DNA of 33,433 nucleotides from Nocardia carnea (GTDB lineage: Bacteria; Actinomycetota; Actinomycetes; Mycobacteriales; Mycobacteriaceae): NCBI RefSeq assembly GCF_029868855.1, contig NZ_JARWOV010000242.1, positions 1 to 33,433 of the forward strand. Reading direction: 5' to 3'. This document shows positions 24,591 to 32,544 of this stretch, one piece after another. Below the pieces are notes generated by a model. It saw only the letters and a list, made by a program, of their open reading frames with translations. It was not told where the DNA came from and did no database searches. Within the stretch, counting starts at the first letter, position 1; the number at the start of each line of letters is the position of its first letter. Made by a program: the position numbers and the translations under genes.

Positions 24591-24648
24591 AATACAGTCG
24601 TATTGATCGATTGCCCCCAGCGTACTCCTGGATCAATACGGTCGTATT
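24591..24648. promoter_or_regulatory. Paired TetR operators between hydrolase and TetR genes
   Basis: AATACAGTCGTATT at 24591-24604 and AATACGGTCGTATT at 24635-24648 differ by one base and are 44 bases apart. Each is a dyad of AATAC and GTATT around four bases. In addition CGTATTGATC and GATCAATACG form an inverted repeat linking the two. One site lies 15 bases from the hydrolase start, the other 22 bases from the TetR start. Confidence 0.88.
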
Positions 24649-24669
24649 TTCCGCCGCTAGTATGGCGGG

Positions 24670-25236
24670 ATGAGCAGCACGAACCCCGACGACCGCCGTA
24701 CCGTGATCATCCAGGCGGTATGGCAGGTGATCGCGGAGCACGGCATGGGCGCGGTATCCATGCGCAACGTGGCCGCGGCCGCCGGAGTGTCGGTGGGTCG
24801 AATCCAATACTGGTTCACGAGCAAGGACGAACTCCTTCGCGCCGGCCTCGAAACCATGGTGTCGGGCGCCGTACAACTCCACGACACCGCCACCGAGCAC
24901 GCCGACGACCGCGAAACACTGTGGCAGCTGATCGGGCAAGCCATTCCCCGCGCGGAGTCGTCCAGCGTCGGAGTCTCGGTGTTCCACCAATACATCGCCG
25001 CCGCCATCAATCACCCGGCCCTGGCCCGCATACTCGCCGAGGCGAAGGACGGTGCCGAACGCGAGGCCGCCCGATTACTCACCGGAATCGCACCCGATCT
25101 CGCGGACCCCCACCTCGCGGCAAGGTCCCTGATGGCCACCGCGGACGGCCTCACCATGCGAGTCCTCATCGGCAGTCTGTCGGCAACGGAAGCCGAACGC
25201 GCACTGAGGGACACGATGGAACGGTTCACAGGCTGA
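24670..25236 (+). CDS. TetR-family repressor
   Basis: A 188-residue regulator. The helix-turn-helix domain (about 9-55) includes VIIQAVWQVIAEHGMGAVSM, RNVAAAAGVSVGRIQYWF and TSKDELL. The ligand domain (about 75-185) has VSVFHQYIAAAINHPAL and LMATADGLTMRVLIG, a pattern of the BetI-like TetR_C group. The ATG at 24670 has only a weak GGCGGG just upstream. It should repress the divergent alpha/beta-hydrolase gene and itself through the paired AATAC operators. Convergent with the DUF1254 gene, 22 bases apart. Confidence 0.93.
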   Translation: MSSTNPDDRRTVIIQAVWQVIAEHGMGAVSMRNVAAAAGVSVGRIQYWFTSKDELLRAGLETMVSGAVQLHDTATEHADDRETLWQLIGQAIPRAESSSVGVSVFHQYIAAAINHPALARILAEAKDGAEREAARLLTGIAPDLADPHLAARSLMATADGLTMRVLIGSLSATEAERALRDTMERFTG

Positions 25237-25258
25237 CACCGCTACGGAAATCAGGCGA

Positions 25259-26578
25259 CTACTGGTCGGCCGGCTCGCACATCTGCGGGCTCTGCCGGAC
25301 CGGTGGAGGGTTCCATCGCGGGTTTCGCGGCCCGTAGAGGCGCAGTATGAGCCGGAAATGGCCTGGTGGGCATGGTAGCCAGTTGGCGCCCGGCCCAGTG
25401 GGCCGCTGCGTTTGCAGGTGGATGGTGAGGGAGCCATCGGCGCCGGCGTGGAGTCCGGGTGTGCGATCGGTGATCGCGTAGCGGTCGATCGCGTTGTCGT
25501 AGAGCAGGCCTTTCGCGTGGTATACGGTCAGCGACCAGAACTGGTCGACCGGCGGACGGTTCCCGTGCTCGAATCGGACGGTGTAGCAGCGGGTTCCGGT
25601 CAGTGGCTCGCCGTTGTCGTCGCGTTCGCATACCGGGTAGAGCGCTTCTTCGGCGGGATTGATGTAGATCTGCGAATAGGCCACCGCGGCGCGCAGCAGG
25701 TGGTCGCCACCGAAGTCGGTGCCGCGATCGTTGATCGACCACCCGTTCACTGTGCGGCCGAGTGCGGCGACGTGTTGTTCGATCGCCCGGAGCCCTTCCG
25801 TGAGACCCAGATCGGCCGAACGCCGTAGCGTCGGATCGTCCAGGGCGATACGCACGGCGCCGAATGCGTCGGTGACCCATTCGGGCACTTCGGCCGGCTC
25901 CGTATCGGTGAGTACCGCGCTCAACGAGTCCAGAAAGGCGGCGGTGTCCTGGGTTTCGGCCTGCCGTTCTCGCTCGACGAGGGTGCGTGGTGGTGCGGTT
26001 GCCGGCGTGCCCGGTCCGGCGAGTTCGATGCGATCCTGCAATTCCTGGACTGTTCGGAGGTCGTCACCGCGGCTGGGGTCGACGAGTATCCGGATCGCCA
26101 CCATGACGAATCGTGACCGGCACGCGATCGTAGTCGCGCAATCCGCCTCGGCCACCGGCGAACTCCTGTGGTGAACGATGATCTCCGGCATCTGCGGGCC
26201 GTGCGTGCGTTGCCCGAGAACCGCCGCGGTGGAGGAATCGGCCTCACCGATCTGGATGCTGTAGTACCGGTCCCCGAAATCGGGGAACCGGAGCCGGAAG
26301 ACGCCGCAGGTGAGGTCCAGGAATGCCAGCGAGTAAAGCGTGTCCACATTAGGGGCGACACCGCTCGTGAGTGTCGGATCGGACAGCCTCCGCTGATGGC
26401 CGAGGCGGTTCACCGCCGCGCCCGCCGAGGTTTCCGGCCGCGGGGCGTCCGGGGTGAGCGGCAGCGTGAAGCGGAATCGCAGGCGCTGGGCGAAGACGTA
26501 GGGGAAGCCCCAGATGTGCAGATCCGCGGCTCGGCGCGTGATGTCGTCCGGATCGACGTGCTGTTTCCGGCTGGTCAT
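25259..26578 (-). CDS. DUF1254/DUF1214 domain protein, paralogue A
   Basis: A 439-residue protein without signal peptide. The N-terminal DUF1254 region shows LHIWGFPYVFAQRLRFRF, PNVDTLYSLAFLDLT and DRYYSIQIGEADSSTAAVLG. The C-terminal DUF1214 region shows NPAEEALYPVCERDDNGEPL, FWSLTVYHAKGLLYDNAIDR and NWLPCPPGHFRLILRLYGP, which are the most conserved stretches. The family has no settled biochemical role. A second copy lies at 28631. The ATG at 26578 has only a weak ribosome site (GGTGG). It is divergent from the DUF202 pair; the gap contains the shared GAACTGAC element. Cysteine content is low, so it is probably a cytoplasmic protein. Confidence 0.88.
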   Translation of the reverse strand: MTSRKQHVDPDDITRRAADLHIWGFPYVFAQRLRFRFTLPLTPDAPRPETSAGAAVNRLGHQRRLSDPTLTSGVAPNVDTLYSLAFLDLTCGVFRLRFPDFGDRYYSIQIGEADSSTAAVLGQRTHGPQMPEIIVHHRSSPVAEADCATTIACRSRFVMVAIRILVDPSRGDDLRTVQELQDRIELAGPGTPATAPPRTLVERERQAETQDTAAFLDSLSAVLTDTEPAEVPEWVTDAFGAVRIALDDPTLRRSADLGLTEGLRAIEQHVAALGRTVNGWSINDRGTDFGGDHLLRAAVAYSQIYINPAEEALYPVCERDDNGEPLTGTRCYTVRFEHGNRPPVDQFWSLTVYHAKGLLYDNAIDRYAITDRTPGLHAGADGSLTIHLQTQRPTGPGANWLPCPPGHFRLILRLYGPRNPRWNPPPVRQSPQMCEPADQ

Positions 26579-26595
26579 AGGCCACCAATCCTAGT

Positions 26596-26611
26596 GAACT
26601 GACTTCAATTA
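26596..26611. promoter_or_regulatory. Shared GAACTGAC palindromic element, copy 1
   Basis: GAACTGACTTCAATTA matches the perfect palindrome at 28531 in 13 of 16 positions. It lies between the divergent DUF1254 and DUF202 starts. Candidate -10 hexamers flank it on both sides: TAGGAT for the leftward gene (read from 26592 down) and TAGACT for the rightward gene (26610-26615). A bound factor would therefore cover both promoters. Confidence 0.7.
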
Positions 26612-26673
26612 GACTATTTCGTGAGCAGTGGGCCGAACCTTCGGTCGTACTGGGTCGGTGAGAGGAGACGCCC

Positions 26674-27054
26674 GTGGTGGCCGATACGGAAATCGAAGTC
26701 CGGCGGCGATTTCCCATGCGGGTCTACGGTCGTGGCGCCGAGCCGGATGCCCGGTTCAGCCTGGCGAACGAGCGTACCTATCTGGCCTGGATACGCACAT
26801 CGGTGGCATTGATGGCGGCCGGGGTGGCACTGCAGGTCTTCGGTATCGGTGGCCATTCGGTCCCAAGTGTGCTGGCCTCGGCCTTGTTGATCGTCTGCTC
26901 GATCGTGCTGCCGATTGCCGCGTGGGTGAGCTGGGCCCGGGTCGAGCGGAGCTTGCGTGAGGACGCCCCGTTGCCGGCGCCGAGCATGGCCGCACCGCTG
27001 GCTGTGGTTCTCGCTTTCGCGAGCGGCCTGGCGTTGGCGGCGATCCTGCTGTGA
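26674..27054 (+). CDS. DUF202 (YidH-like) membrane protein 1
   Basis: A 126-residue membrane protein with the family signature RFSLANERTYLAWIRTSVALM at about 27-47 and three helices: VALMAAGVALQVFGIGG, VLASALLIVCSIVLPIAAWV and PLAVVLAFASGLALAAILL. YidH/DUF202 proteins are short inner-membrane proteins of unknown role. The GTG at 26674 has GAGGAG about six bases upstream (a GTG at 26677 is possible). The stop overlaps the next gene start (TGATG), so the two are translationally coupled. Confidence 0.9.
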   Translation: MVADTEIEVRRRFPMRVYGRGAEPDARFSLANERTYLAWIRTSVALMAAGVALQVFGIGGHSVPSVLASALLIVCSIVLPIAAWVSWARVERSLREDAPLPAPSMAAPLAVVLAFASGLALAAILL

Positions 27055-27449
27055 TGACGTGGCGTCGTCCGCGCTGGCCGCAGGGGATGGTCACGCTCGC
27101 CGACGGAGGGCTGCAACTGGAACGCACCGCCCTGGCGTGGCGGCGCACCGGATGTTCGCTGGTGATCTTCGAATTGGCGGCCGCCCGGATCGTGGCCGAA
27201 TGGGGCCAAGGGTTCATCGCAGTCCTGTTCCTGGCGGCCACCGCCCCGACACTGGTGGTCATGCTGAGCGGTTCGTCGCGACCCGCGTCTGCCGGTCACC
27301 CGTTGGCCGAGGGCGAGCACGGAGTGGTGTATTCGACCTCGTCGATCGGTCTGCGCGGGCTGGTGCTGGCACTGCTCGTAGCACTATTCGGGACTCTCTG
27401 TGTGCTGGTGCTGTGGAGTGATGCGGCCGAGGTGCGGCCGTCCGGCTGA
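27054..27449 (+). CDS. DUF202 membrane protein 2
   Basis: A 131-residue partner of the preceding gene. The family motif is present in modified form (LQLERTALAWRRTGCSLVIF), followed by helices around FELAAARIVAEWG, FIAVLFLAATAPTLVVML and LRGLVLALLVALFGTLCVLVLW. The ATG overlaps the previous stop codon by one base. Two adjacent, diverged DUF202 genes probably encode subunits of one small membrane complex. Convergent with the solute-binding protein gene. Confidence 0.9.
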   Translation: MTWRRPRWPQGMVTLADGGLQLERTALAWRRTGCSLVIFELAAARIVAEWGQGFIAVLFLAATAPTLVVMLSGSSRPASAGHPLAEGEHGVVYSTSSIGLRGLVLALLVALFGTLCVLVLWSDAAEVRPSG

Positions 27450-27479
27450 ACCCGGCCGGCGGCCGCTCCTGGCCTCGCG

Positions 27480-28508
27480 TCAGCCCTGGAAGAGCTGCTG
27501 CCATTCCGTCGAGGAGCGGTCCACATACTCCGAGGTCAACTTCGCGGCGTCGGGTATCCGAACGTCGTGTGCGTCGGCGGTGGCGCCGGGGATACCGGGC
27601 AGCGCGGTGGCCACGCCGATCGCCTGCGCGGCCTGCGCTTCCGGCCCGACCATGAAATCGGCGAGGACCTGGGCCGCGTTCGGATGTGGCGCGGTGGCGG
27701 TGATATGCCCATAGAACGGCACACCCCACGATGGCCGCGGCAGTACCCAGTCCACCGGCGCACCCTTGGCTTTCTCCTGAACCAGCGGCTGCACCGTGGG
27801 CGAGGCGACCACCTCACCGGAGGTCAGTGCCTGCGCAACCCCCAAGGCGCTGGGATAGATTCGTGGTTGCAGTGCCGCGAGCCGGTCGACGAAATCGTCG
27901 CCGAAGTTCTCCCGGTAGTAGTCGTAGAGATCGATGTAGGAGGCGATCCCCGCCGGATTCACCACGCCGATCTTGCCGGCGTACTTCGGATCCAGCATGT
28001 CGCGGGGATCGGCGAATCCGCCGGGGACCGCGTCGGTATTCCAGCCCATGCTGAAAGTGGCGGCGACATCCAGGAAGAACCTGTCGTTCTTCACGCTGCG
28101 GTCGGGTCGGTATTCCGGTCGTTCCCGGTTCGGTCCACGCAACGCCTGCGAGTAGCTGCCGGATTCGGCGGCGGTCGCGATCCACGAGGCATCGGTGACG
28201 ACGTGTACGTCCGCGGTTCCGCGACCGGTCCGGTTCTCGGTTTCCACGCGCGGGATCAGATCGGCATCCGTGCCGCGCACGAATTCCAGCGTGATATCCG
28301 GATACTTCTCGTTCCACGCCTTCTTCAGGCTTTCCAGGATCGCCGGGTTCTGGCTCGAATACAGCAGCACCGAGCCCTCCTCCCGCGCCGCGGCCACCAC
28401 ATCGTCCCAGCTGCCCTCGACCGAAGAGGTCGTCCCGCCGCCACCGCATCCGGCCGCGACCAGCACGGCGCCGATGACCACCGCAAGCCTTCGTCTGAAT
28501 TTCGCCAC
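27480..28508 (-). CDS. ABC transporter solute-binding lipoprotein (orphan)
   Basis: A 342-residue family 1-type extracellular solute-binding protein, of the iron(III)/2-aminoethylphosphonate group. The N-terminus is a lipoprotein signal (VVIGAVLVAAGCGGGG, lipobox around Cys21). The body shows EEGSVLLYSSQNPAILESLKK, FVRGTDADLIPRV, FFLDVAATFSMGWNTDAVPG and a C-terminal GHITATAPHPNAAQVLADFM, collinear with FbpA/PotD-like proteins. No permease or ATPase gene lies nearby, so it either uses a distant transporter or serves as a sensor. The GTG at 28508 has a weak ribosome site. Divergent from the second DUF1254 gene across the GAACTGAC element. Confidence 0.9.
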   Translation of the reverse strand: MAKFRRRLAVVIGAVLVAAGCGGGGTTSSVEGSWDDVVAAAREEGSVLLYSSQNPAILESLKKAWNEKYPDITLEFVRGTDADLIPRVETENRTGRGTADVHVVTDASWIATAAESGSYSQALRGPNRERPEYRPDRSVKNDRFFLDVAATFSMGWNTDAVPGGFADPRDMLDPKYAGKIGVVNPAGIASYIDLYDYYRENFGDDFVDRLAALQPRIYPSALGVAQALTSGEVVASPTVQPLVQEKAKGAPVDWVLPRPSWGVPFYGHITATAPHPNAAQVLADFMVGPEAQAAQAIGVATALPGIPGATADAHDVRIPDAAKLTSEYVDRSSTEWQQLFQG

Positions 28509-28530
28509 CGCAATCTCACTCTCTGGAGTC

Positions 28531-28546
28531 GAACTGACATCAGTTC
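28531..28546. promoter_or_regulatory. Shared GAACTGAC palindromic element, copy 2
   Basis: GAACTGACATCAGTTC is a perfect palindrome (7-bp arms, two-base centre) located 23 bases upstream of the solute-binding protein start and 85 bases from the DUF1254 paralogue start. It matches the element at 26596. Confidence 0.85.
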
Positions 28547-28630
28547 AGCAGATATGGCAGAGTGGTGTCAATCACGTTCCGGTGCCCATGGGGCGCACGG
28601 TGGTGATCGACAGCGAGGAGGGCCGAGCCG

Positions 28631-30031
28631 ATGCACAGCGGTCGCGACGAGAACGAGCCGCCAACTGGTCTGCGGACCTATGAGCCCGGTTCGGCAGATC
28701 AACTGACCGCCTCACCGCGGCCCGATATCGTTCCGAACGATTCCGGTGCCCGGGAGCTGCTGGCGCGCATGCTGACCTTGCAAGCGGTTGTCTACGGATT
28801 ACCGAGCGTCTACCAGTACGCAAGCATGTGTGCACAATGCGCACCCAGCGCCGGGGACCTGTGGAGTTTGAACGAGTTCGCCCACAGCCGAGAGCCGGCC
28901 GGTCCGGACTATCAAGCGTTCCGCGTGCCCAACGTCGACACCCTGTATTCCAACGCCTGGCTTGATCTCACCCATGCCCCCGCGCTGCTCGAACTCCCCG
29001 ACTTCGGCACCCGCTACTACACCCTGAACTTCCTCGATGCCTACAGCAACGCGAGCAACATCAGCGCCCGCACCTACCCCGGCCGTCACCGCTTCCTGAT
29101 AGCCACGACCGACTGGACAGGCCCGATACCACCGGACTGCACTCTGTTCCGCGTGGCCACTCCGCTCATGTGGATCCTGTTGCGTATCCAAGTGTTCGGG
29201 CCCGACGACCTGGCAAACGTGCACCGGCTCCAGGACGCCGTGCACATCCACCACGACGACGACCGCCACAGATCCTGGCCTGTCCTGGAGCAGGCCCAGG
29301 TGGAGACCTCACCCGAAGCCTTCTTCAGCGCCCTGGACACCTCACTGCGGATCAACGGCACTCCCATCCGCGACGCGGCACATGTGCGGCAGTTCCGAGT
29401 GCTCGGCATCTGCGCCGCCGACCGAAACCCCGGCGACCTGGACGAATCGACTCGCGAGGGTATGCGAACGGGCTTTCACGACGCGCTGGCATTGCTGGCG
29501 CAGTCGCGGTCACTTCTCGGCGAATCGGTCGGCACCGGCTGGACTCGAGTCCTGGACAAAGGCGCCCACGGCGACAACTTCCTGGCCCGCGCCGTAATGA
29601 ACTTCGTCGGGCTCGCGGCGAATGTCGTCGAGGAAAACTGTTCCTACAACACCTATGTCGACGCCACCGGCGAACCGCTCACCGGAGCCGGCGACCGTGT
29701 CTACCGCATCGATCTCGCCGACCCACCGCCCGCCGAGGCCTTCTGGAGCGTCACTCTCTACGAGGCCGAGACCGGCCGGCTTTACGACGCACCGGGCGGC
29801 CGGTACTCGGTCGGAAGTGGCGCCGGCTCCGACCACCCGGTCCCATCCGACGGTCCGGCAGTGATCACTGTGAGTACCGCACCGACGACGGACGAGAGCG
29901 CCTGGTTGCCGTGCCCGCCATACCGGTTCTTCCTGGTCTTGCGGATGTACCAGCCGAAAGCCGCCGCCACGACCGGGCGGTGGAGGCCGCCGCCGGTACT
30001 GCGAACCAGCCTGCTAGGTGATCGACGATAG
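28631..30031 (+). CDS. DUF1254/DUF1214 domain protein, paralogue B
   Basis: A 466-residue protein collinear with the product of 25259-26578: VPNVDTLYSNAWLDLT, TRYYTLNFLDAYSNASNISA, FWSVTLYEAETGRLYDA and AWLPCPPYRFFLVLRMYQP. It differs in a Met/Cys-rich patch (YASMCAQCAPSAGDLW) near residue 65. There is no signal peptide and no known function. The ATG at 28631 has GAGGAGGG about nine bases upstream. Sharing an operator type with paralogue A and the solute-binding protein suggests a common inducer. Confidence 0.88.
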   Translation: MHSGRDENEPPTGLRTYEPGSADQLTASPRPDIVPNDSGARELLARMLTLQAVVYGLPSVYQYASMCAQCAPSAGDLWSLNEFAHSREPAGPDYQAFRVPNVDTLYSNAWLDLTHAPALLELPDFGTRYYTLNFLDAYSNASNISARTYPGRHRFLIATTDWTGPIPPDCTLFRVATPLMWILLRIQVFGPDDLANVHRLQDAVHIHHDDDRHRSWPVLEQAQVETSPEAFFSALDTSLRINGTPIRDAAHVRQFRVLGICAADRNPGDLDESTREGMRTGFHDALALLAQSRSLLGESVGTGWTRVLDKGAHGDNFLARAVMNFVGLAANVVEENCSYNTYVDATGEPLTGAGDRVYRIDLADPPPAEAFWSVTLYEAETGRLYDAPGGRYSVGSGAGSDHPVPSDGPAVITVSTAPTTDESAWLPCPPYRFFLVLRMYQPKAAATTGRWRPPPVLRTSLLGDRR

Positions 30032-30168
30032 GTTCGCTGGGTTCGGCTAGGTCATACTTCCGTCATCCTGCAGCACTGATCGGTGCAGCGATTGTCACTT
30101 GAAAGCACTGAACCGTTCTATGAAGAGCAGGTCAGCTGGGGTAGGCCGATGACGAGGAAGGTGACTGT

Positions 30169-30429
30169 ATGGCCGAACATAAGGTAACGGTGACTATCGA
30201 AGAAGTGGACTTGGCGAAGACGCGTCAGCTGGGTGAAGCGCGCTTGTCCGCCGTCGTCGACGCGGCCCTTTCCGTGCATGTGGATCGACAGGCGCGACGA
30301 GACTCCCTTCGCAATCTGCTCGACAACTGGGAGCGTTCCGTCGGACCGGTCGGGGATTCCGACGCCAGTGACGCGACTGCCGCCTTCGACGAGCTCGAGG
30401 ATTTCGGGTTCGGGCGAGAGATCAGTTGA
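30169..30429 (+). CDS. Antitoxin-like small protein
   Basis: An 86-residue acidic protein (VTVTIEEVDLAKTRQLGEA, then RLSAVVDAALSVHVDRQARR, then RNLLDNWERSVGPVG). The N-terminal ribbon-helix-helix-like start followed by a charged helix and a Trp-Glu-x-x-x-Gly-Pro tail is typical of actinobacterial CcdA/VapB-type antitoxins. GGAAGG lies seven bases before the ATG. The stop overlaps the next ATG (TGATG), as in toxin-antitoxin operons, but that second frame is only 16 codons long. I regard the toxin as lost, or absent; the call is by resemblance only. Confidence 0.6.
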   Translation: MAEHKVTVTIEEVDLAKTRQLGEARLSAVVDAALSVHVDRQARRDSLRNLLDNWERSVGPVGDSDASDATAAFDELEDFGFGREIS

Positions 30430-30479
30430 TGCTACCGATAGTGCTCGATTCACCGATCTCTCCGCAGCGGGTCAGCTAA
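30429..30479 (+). pseudogene. Truncated toxin-like partner frame
   Basis: MLPIVLDSPISPQRVS then stop, starting on the A of the preceding gene's TGA. The first residues resemble the start of PIN-domain toxins (xIVLDxSxL), and the frame is then cut by a stop codon. No downstream PIN sequence is visible in other frames. It may equally be a chance frame. Confidence 0.3.
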
Positions 30480-30498
30480 GACGCCGAAACAGGACCAG

Positions 30499-30795
30499 TC
30501 ATTTCTCGCGGAGAGGCACCGCCGCGGCAATGAGGTCCTGGGGCCGTCCGTTGTCTGCGCCGAGGTCGACCGTGGCGGTGGCCGTACTCGGCGGGTTGGA
30601 ACGCTGGTGACTCATTCGCCGCGCGATAAAGCAGCGCATCAACCAGTGCTGATGGTGCCGACCGTTTTCTAACTCGCATTCCAGATCGGCGTGACCCTCA
30701 ACAGCGCGAAGGTTGATAGCCGATATCTGACCGATGCGCATGTGGTCGCGGTATGCGTTGAGTACAGCGGTGGCCTGGTCGGATCCTGACGACAT
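30499..30795 (-). CDS. Hypothetical protein
   Basis: A 98-residue frame of unknown family (MSSGSDQATAVLNAYRDHMR, then IGQISAINLRAVEGHADLEC). It alternates short hydrophobic helices with charged stretches and has normal start and stop positions, so I consider it a likely gene. A weak GAG lies about six bases before the ATG at 30795. It occupies the gap between the antitoxin-like gene and the XRE/DUF397 pair. Confidence 0.45.
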   Translation of the reverse strand: MSSGSDQATAVLNAYRDHMRIGQISAINLRAVEGHADLECELENGRHHQHWLMRCFIARRMSHQRSNPPSTATATVDLGADNGRPQDLIAAAVPLREK

Positions 30796-30880
30796 CGTGT
30801 CTCGCGGCTACGGTCCAGCTGAGCGGATCATCACCCGCAGTCCGGACAGACCCGCCGATGCCCAAGAACCGAGACCCGGC

Positions 30881-31078
30881 TCAGCTACCGGCCGAAACTG
30901 CCCGGAGGAACCCCGCCCATTCGGTCGGGCCGAAAACAAGTGCGGGACCAGTGGGGTTTTTCGAATCACGAACACCTACACCATCGGCGAGTTGCGCAAC
31001 CTCGACGCACTCGCCACCGGCCTGGCTGTAGCTGCTCTTCACCCAGTGCGCGCCGGATAGGTCAGTGTGCACCTTCAT
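30881..31078 (-). CDS. DUF397 protein
   Basis: A 65-residue protein with the complete family pattern: WVKSSYSQAGGECVEVAQLA, VGVRDSKNPTGPALVFGPTE, WAGFLRAV. DUF397 proteins are small partners of DUF5753 helix-turn-helix regulators in actinobacteria and are often implicated in development or antibiotic regulation. The ATG at 31078 lies inside the 3' end of the regulator gene (17-base overlap), which indicates coupled translation. The length is typical. Confidence 0.93.
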   Translation of the reverse strand: MKVHTDLSGAHWVKSSYSQAGGECVEVAQLADGVGVRDSKNPTGPALVFGPTEWAGFLRAVSAGS

Positions 31079-31961
31079 GCTCCCTTGCCATACTCCTGAA
31101 CCACTGCCGACTGTCGACCTCGCCGAGGGCTCTGTTCTTGATCCGATCGTACGTGTCGAGGAAGCTTGCGACGTCGCGGGCATTTTCGATGTACATGTTG
31201 CCGACCACACCCTCCAGGAAGACCACAGGGGGCTCCAGCGGCTCCCCAGGAGCCGACTCGCCGAATTGGAGCACCACAAATGGCGGCATGGAAACGCCAC
31301 CGGGGAAGCCCGCTGAGGCGGGAAGAACGCGAACCCCCACATTCTCCCTGGTGGACATGTCGGCGAGGTGTCGCAGCTGCGCAGCCATACCTTTACGGCC
31401 GCCTGCGACCCTTCGGGCCGCGGACTCGCCGACTACAACGTCCAGCGTCAGCGGTTGCGTCCGTCTTGTAACCGCCTTCTGGCGTTGCATCTTGAGCTGC
31501 ACACGCAAGCTGTGTTCATCGGCGGTCCAGTCGGGCCACCGTTCCTGTCCCAGTGCGCGTTCGTAAGCTTCCGTCTGAAGTAGGCCAGGCACCAAGTCCG
31601 GTTGATACGAGATCATCTTGGACGCCGCTGCCTCCAAGCCAACGTAGACATCGAAGTCCTTCGGAATCAGTTCTCCGTACTGGTGCCACCAGTTCTTCAC
31701 ATTCGCTTGCTTCGCAAGGCCTACCAGGGCTGATGTGAGATCTTCCGGCACGCCATATAGATCACAGGCGGCCTGTATGTCCCGGGTCTTGATCCGTGAG
31801 TTCTCTCCCTTTTCGAGCCGGCCGAGGCTTGTCGCCCCCATTTCCAGCAACTGGGCGGCTTTGGCTTGGGTGTAGCCGGCTCGTGTCCGCCACTCCAGCA
31901 AGTGCCTGCCGAGTTGACGTCGGGGGAGTGTCGATCCAGCACCGCTGGGCTCGTCGGGCAT
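31062..31961 (-). CDS. XRE helix-turn-helix regulator with DUF5753 domain
   Basis: A 299-residue regulator. The XRE domain is at about residues 12-68: LGRHLLEWRTRAGYTQAKAA, LLEMGATSLGRLEKGE and RDIQAACDLYGV. The DUF5753 domain fills the rest (ISYQPDLVPGLLQTEAYERA, LDVVVGESAARRVAGG, MPPFVVLQF). Together with the overlapping DUF397 gene it forms the pairing typical of streptomycete-like WhiJ/AbaA-type systems; the target is unknown. The ATG at 31961 has GGAGG five bases upstream. Upstream frame extensions are not used. Confidence 0.93.
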   Translation of the reverse strand: MPDEPSGAGSTLPRRQLGRHLLEWRTRAGYTQAKAAQLLEMGATSLGRLEKGENSRIKTRDIQAACDLYGVPEDLTSALVGLAKQANVKNWWHQYGELIPKDFDVYVGLEAAASKMISYQPDLVPGLLQTEAYERALGQERWPDWTADEHSLRVQLKMQRQKAVTRRTQPLTLDVVVGESAARRVAGGRKGMAAQLRHLADMSTRENVGVRVLPASAGFPGGVSMPPFVVLQFGESAPGEPLEPPVVFLEGVVGNMYIENARDVASFLDTYDRIKNRALGEVDSRQWFRSMAREHEGAH

Positions 31962-32235
31962 TCGATCCTCCGTTTCGGGGGTAATGGATTCACCGATCCG
32001 GTGCACGCCTCTTGCCTGGCACGGGTCTTGCGCAGGAGATTCGGGGGACTCTGTCCGGAGGCTCCGATTCGGTGGGACATCGAGCTCTGTGAAGTGTGTC
32101 ATAGAAGCGCGCCGGGCCCGGCAGGTTCGGAACATTCAGTGCCCGAGCGCATCTCCCTGTCCTTGCGAGGGGCTGCTGCACGGATAGGTGACATCGATCT
32201 GGTTCGCCGACAGGCGAACCTGGAAGGATGTCATC

Positions 32236-32544
32236 GTGCCCAAGCCCTATCCCCAGGAGTTCCGCGACGATGTGGTCCGGGTCGCCCGTAACCGTGAGGA
32301 CGGAGTGACACTGGACCAGATCGCGGCCGATTTCGGGGTGCATCCGGTGACGTTGTCGAAATGGATGCGTCAAGCCGACGTCGATGACGGGACGAAGCCG
32401 GGGACCAGCAGCGGCGAGTCCGCTGAGCTGCGGGAATTGCGGCGCCGCAACCGCCTGCTCGAGCAGGAGAACGAAGTGTTGCGTCGTGCGGCAGCGTATC
32501 TGTCGCAGGCTCATCTTCCGGGAAAAGGCTCTACCCGCTCGTGA
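32236..32544 (+). CDS. IS3 transposase OrfA
   Basis: A 102-residue protein with a helix-turn-helix (DQIAADFGVHPVTLSKWMRQ) and a C-terminal leucine zipper (LRELRRRNRLLEQENEVLRR). It binds the inverted repeats. The GTG at 32236 with GAAGGA seven bases upstream gives the standard start MPKPYPQEFR; an earlier in-frame start at 32188 lies in the left repeat and is less likely. The frame overlaps OrfB by 4 bases. Confidence 0.93.
   Translation: MPKPYPQEFRDDVVRVARNREDGVTLDQIAADFGVHPVTLSKWMRQADVDDGTKPGTSSGESAELRELRRRNRLLEQENEVLRRAAAYLSQAHLPGKGSTRS
32520..32526 (+). promoter_or_regulatory. Probable -1 frameshift site producing OrfAB
   Basis: G GGA AAA, in the OrfA frame, fits the X XXY YYZ slippery heptamer. 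A -1 slip yields GKRLYPLVSELAADGIPV, joining OrfA to OrfB without a gap, as in other IS3 elements. No obvious downstream structure was found. Confidence 0.7.

Noticed and set aside
31990..32514. Leftward 174-codon frame across the IS left end
   Set aside because: Antisense of OrfA and the left repeat; no domain.
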